Both the position numbers and the translations under genes were made by a program. A stretch of 64,000 nt of DNA from a bacterium YEK0313. GTDB taxonomy: Bacteria > Pseudomonadota > Alphaproteobacteria > Rhizobiales > Phreatobacteraceae. This document shows, piece after piece, positions 61,570-64,000 of this stretch. The stretch lies in contig CCMO02000002.1 of assembly GCA_000751295.2 (NCBI GenBank), forward strand, positions 62,001 through 126,000. Direction: 5' to 3'. Numbering within the stretch: the stretch's first letter is position 1; each line of letters opens with the position of its first letter. Under the pieces are notes generated by a model that saw only the letters and a program-made list of their open reading frames with translations, ran no database searches and was not told the DNA's origin.

Positions 61570-62643
61570 TCAACCGGCGAGCATCGCCCCGAGCCAGGAG
61601 GGAATACGCCGCGCCGCGCGCGGCGCCCGCGCCTGATCTTCGCGGAAGGCCTCGGCCGGTGGGCGGCCGAAGCTGAATTCAGGTTGATAGATATAGTTGG
61701 TGACGAGCCGATTGATGCGGCCGCGGCCGACCATGAGCGAGGCGCCGTGCCAGAGACCAAGGCCCGGCGTCTCGGCCGCCTTGTCGCGGAGCGCCGCGAG
61801 GTGCGGCCGCAGAGCTTCCGTTTCGGGGAGCGGTTTCGGCCGGGCGGCGGCGACCCAGGCCCGGAAGTGATCGCCTGCCCAGGTCACGTTGACCATGGTC
61901 TCCACCACCAACGGGGCACCAGCGGCAGGACGATAGTGCTGCAGCAGCCGCCACATCGCCGCCACCGACGGATCGTTCTCGAACCGCTGCTCGCCGTCCC
62001 TCGCAGCCCGCTCCATCCAACCGACGAATTCACCAGATGCCTGCTGGCCGCCGACACGCCGCTCGGGATCGGTGACGCCGAGCTCGTCGCGCAGAAACGC
62101 CTTGAGCGCGACGCGCAGATCCGCAGGCCGGCCCTGGCCGAAGTCGACCTGAGGATAGAGGAACTCGGCCTCCGCGCCCTTGGACGAAAACCGACCGAGC
62201 GCGATACGCGCGATCAGCGTCTCGAGGTCCGGGGCCAGGACAACACGCTCGCCCTCGCTGCCGAGCAGGACGATCGGAGCACGAGCCGGATCGCCGCCGG
62301 CGAGCCAATAGCCTGCCGAGGAACCGTCGGGCAGGCGGATGAACAGTGCGAAATCGTCATAGCGGGCTTCGGCGCCCGGAAAATAGGAATCGCTCCAGCG
62401 CGTCGTCAGATCGAAAGTCCCGACCGCTCCCCAGGGCTTGCCGTGCAGCCAGGTCCCGAAGCGGCGGAGCGAAGCCGGCAGCCCATGGGCCAGCGCGCGT
62501 TCAGGGAAGGCCTTGGCCAATCCGTCGAGATCGACCGAATAGGTCTGCATCCGCGGCTCCGCATGCGGTTGCGCCCTGGCCGCGGCCGGTACGGTGGCGA
62601 TCGCACCGGCGGCCCATGACATCAGGCGGCGTCGATCGAACAT
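61570..62643 (-). CDS. Tat-exported protein of unknown function, SUKH-like middle
   Basis: The 357-residue product has AGAGGGG before its ATG and an N-terminal DRRRLMSWAAGAIA signal of the Tat type. The stretch DFALFIRLPDGSSAGYWL...PIVLLGSEGERVVLAPDLETLIARIA resembles the core of SMI1/KNR4 (SUKH) proteins, where LGSEGE and a following helix are common, but this is a resemblance by eye. The C-terminal 180 residues are unfamiliar (DHFRAWVAAARPKPLPE, NYIYQPEFSFG). No toxin gene lies next to it. It converges with the L,D-transpeptidase gene. Confidence 0.65.
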   Translation of the reverse strand: MFDRRRLMSWAAGAIATVPAAARAQPHAEPRMQTYSVDLDGLAKAFPERALAHGLPASLRRFGTWLHGKPWGAVGTFDLTTRWSDSYFPGAEARYDDFALFIRLPDGSSAGYWLAGGDPARAPIVLLGSEGERVVLAPDLETLIARIALGRFSSKGAEAEFLYPQVDFGQGRPADLRVALKAFLRDELGVTDPERRVGGQQASGEFVGWMERAARDGEQRFENDPSVAAMWRLLQHYRPAAGAPLVVETMVNVTWAGDHFRAWVAAARPKPLPETEALRPHLAALRDKAAETPGLGLWHGASLMVGRGRINRLVTNYIYQPEFSFGRPPAEAFREDQARAPRAARRIPSWLGAMLAG

Positions 62644-62727
62644 GAAGGCCCCTCTGAGGTCGGCGTCCTCTACGCATCGCCCGACACTATGGCGGATGCG
62701 CGGCCCGGCAAAGGCCGGCGTCCCGGC

Positions 62728-63687
62728 TCAGCCCTGCGGGGTCGAGACCTTGCGCTGGCGCACGCGCTCGAGGCCGAGGCGGTGCTCGCGCCAGATCACG
62801 AAAATGCCGGAGGCGACGACGATGGCGCCGCCGGCCAGCACATAGGCGCTCGGCAGGTCGTGGAAGACGAGATAGCCGATGATGATCGCCCAGATCATCG
62901 AGAAATATTCGAACGGCGCGATCAGCGAAGTGTCCGCGTGACGATAGCTCATGGTCAGGAGGATCTGGCCGAGCCCGCCGAACACGCCGACCGCGAGCAG
63001 CACCACCGCCTGCCAGAAACCCGGCACGATCCACCGTCCCATGCCGGGCACCAGATAGGCGAGCGGCCAGGTGAACAGGGCGAGCACGGTGCACAGCATC
63101 ATGAAGGTGAAGACGATCGCGGCCGTCGTCTCGGTGGAGACGAGCTTGCGCACCTGGATGGTGGCGAAGGCCGCGCAGACCGCACCCGTGAGCGCGAACA
63201 TGGCGCCGACCGACTGGCCGTCGGACATGGCGCGGATGGCGTGCACGTCGAGATGCGGCCAGAGGATGACAACGACGCCGACGAAGCCGATGGCGACCGC
63301 CGACCAGCGATAGACCCGCACCTTCTCGCCGAGGATGAGCGCGGCGAGCGGCACCACCATGAGCGGCGCGGCGTAGCTGATGGCGGTGGAATCGGCGAGC
63401 GGCAGCAGGGTCAGGCCGACGAAGCCGGCAAACATGCCGGTCGCGCCGATCACGCCGCGCTTGATGTGCGAGGAGACGCTGGTGACGCGGAAGGCGTCCA
63501 TGATCTCGTCGCGCCAGGCCAGCATGATGAACAGCGGCAGCAGCGCGAAGAACGACCGGCAGAACACCACCTGGCCGACCGGCACTTCCTTGCCCGCCAC
63601 ACGGACCAGTGTCGACATGCAGGTGAATGCCATGGTCGAAAGGACTTTGAGCAGGATTCCCGTGACGGCGCGGGAGAGAACGGGCAT
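62728..63687 (-). CDS. EamA/DMT-family transporter
   Basis: The 319-residue membrane protein has ten predicted helices in two EamA repeats: the first with VVFCRSFFALLPLFIML and SYAAPLMVVPLAALILGEKV, the second with YRHADTSLIAPFEYFSMIWAII and a closing AGGAIVVASGIFVIWREHR. DMT transporters move small metabolites, often outwards, by proton exchange. A related gene, cut by the window end, lies upstream on the same strand, possibly a duplicated pair. The substrate is unknown. Confidence 0.9.
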   Translation of the reverse strand: MPVLSRAVTGILLKVLSTMAFTCMSTLVRVAGKEVPVGQVVFCRSFFALLPLFIMLAWRDEIMDAFRVTSVSSHIKRGVIGATGMFAGFVGLTLLPLADSTAISYAAPLMVVPLAALILGEKVRVYRWSAVAIGFVGVVVILWPHLDVHAIRAMSDGQSVGAMFALTGAVCAAFATIQVRKLVSTETTAAIVFTFMMLCTVLALFTWPLAYLVPGMGRWIVPGFWQAVVLLAVGVFGGLGQILLTMSYRHADTSLIAPFEYFSMIWAIIIGYLVFHDLPSAYVLAGGAIVVASGIFVIWREHRLGLERVRQRKVSTPQG

Positions 63688-63824
63688 GGCGGGGGATGGA
63701 CCGGTCGGTGAGCGGTATCTCCTTCAACCATGTTCGCTCCGCAATGAGGAGCCTTTTCTCCGCAGCATTGCCCTGCGGCCGATTTTTTGCTCGAAACGGC
63801 CGGAAAGCGCCAGTCCGCGCAAGC

Positions 63825-64000
63825 TCAGGCGAACTTTTTGGCGCCGGCGACGCAGGCGACCACCGCCACCGTCACCGCCAGCATGGCCGGGCTGACGCTC
63901 TCGTGGAGCAGGGTCGCCGCCAGCGCCAGGCCGAAGAACGGCTGCAGCAGTTGCAGCTGGCCGACGGCCGCGATGCCGCCCTGGGCAAGGCCCCGATACC
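63825..64000 (-). CDS. EamA/DMT-family transporter (C-terminal part, cut by window end)
   Basis: The leftward frame entering from 64000 codes for YRGLAQGGIAAVGQLQLLQP, then FFGLALAATLLHESVSP and ends with VAGAKKFA at 63825. A glutamine-proline helix followed by a two-helix end is the pattern of the last EamA repeat. The gene starts outside the window. It is on the same strand as the other EamA gene, 137 bases upstream of it. Confidence 0.75.
   Translation of the reverse strand, partial: YRGLAQGGIAAVGQLQLLQPFFGLALAATLLHESVSPAMLAVTVAVVACVAGAKKFA

Noticed and set aside
1..64000. tRNA, rRNA, insertion sequences, prophage or integrase sites
   Set aside because: None were recognised on either strand by reading; no terminal inverted repeats with transposase or tRNA-like cloverleaf with CCA end was seen.

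Overview
The window is about 70% GC, with dense overlapping genes (ATGA and GTGA junctions), GTG and TTG starts, and a family mix (TTT/Tct transporters, Dpp-type ABC systems, Tat-exported Mo-hydroxylases, Sox proteins, FecI/FecR/TonB systems) that fits a versatile soil or water alphaproteobacterium, most likely Hyphomicrobiales (Rhizobiales). I cannot name the genus from sequence alone. No rRNA, tRNA, insertion sequence, phage gene or CRISPR array is visible. All assignments come from reading motifs and gene order, not from a search.

Region by region. (1) 1-2947: the 3' part of a peptide-type ABC solute-binding protein, a LuxR-type regulator and a LysE-type exporter. (2) 2970-14739: a catabolic cluster with a 2-hydroxyacid dehydrogenase and enoyl-CoA hydratase divergent from a LacI-type regulator. 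It continues as a Dpp/Opp-type importer (two permeases and a fused double ATPase, no binding protein), a CoA-transferase, a shikimate-dehydrogenase-like protein, a MaoC hydratase, an acyl-CoA dehydrogenase and an OsmC protein. It looks like uptake, CoA activation and beta-oxidation-like breakdown of an unknown acid. (3) 14792-26571: an OmpA-type protein with a long PGQ repeat and a broken reading frame, then a tripartite RND efflux operon (outer-membrane factor, adaptor with disturbed frame, two RND pumps). (4) 26917-36480: an iron-siderophore locus transcribed leftwards: ECF sigma, FecR, TonB-dependent receptor, binding protein, fused FhuB permease, siderophore-interacting reductase and a PvdE-like ABC protein.

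(5) 36700-42924: eight tightly packed leftward genes: 2Fe-2S subunit, Mo-cofactor subunit, cytochrome c, flavocytochrome-c-sulfide-dehydrogenase-type flavoprotein, SoxX, SoxY, SoxZ, SoxA. This joins a periplasmic Mo-hydroxylase to the SoxAX/SoxYZ carrier system without SoxB or SoxCD, and I regard it as the most interesting part of the window. (6) 43142-51723: a small monooxygenase-like protein, NikR, then a GntR-controlled acid-catabolism cluster (SAF-domain dehydrogenase, PdxA2-like dehydrogenase, TctCBA importer, DapA-family aldolase). (7) 51858-56122: an unknown exported protein, a pair of acyl-CoA dehydrogenases resembling PimC/PimD, and an SDR. (8) 56205-61548: an OmpR-type two-component system divergent from DsbD, a DsbA-like protein and an L,D-transpeptidase, with a PmrA-type box in the shared promoter. 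(9) 61570-64000: an exported unknown protein and two EamA transporters, the second cut by the window end.

Three apparent single-base frame changes (about 16.8, 23.7 and 24.9 kb) lie close together in GC-rich sequence. They may be sequencing errors rather than biology.
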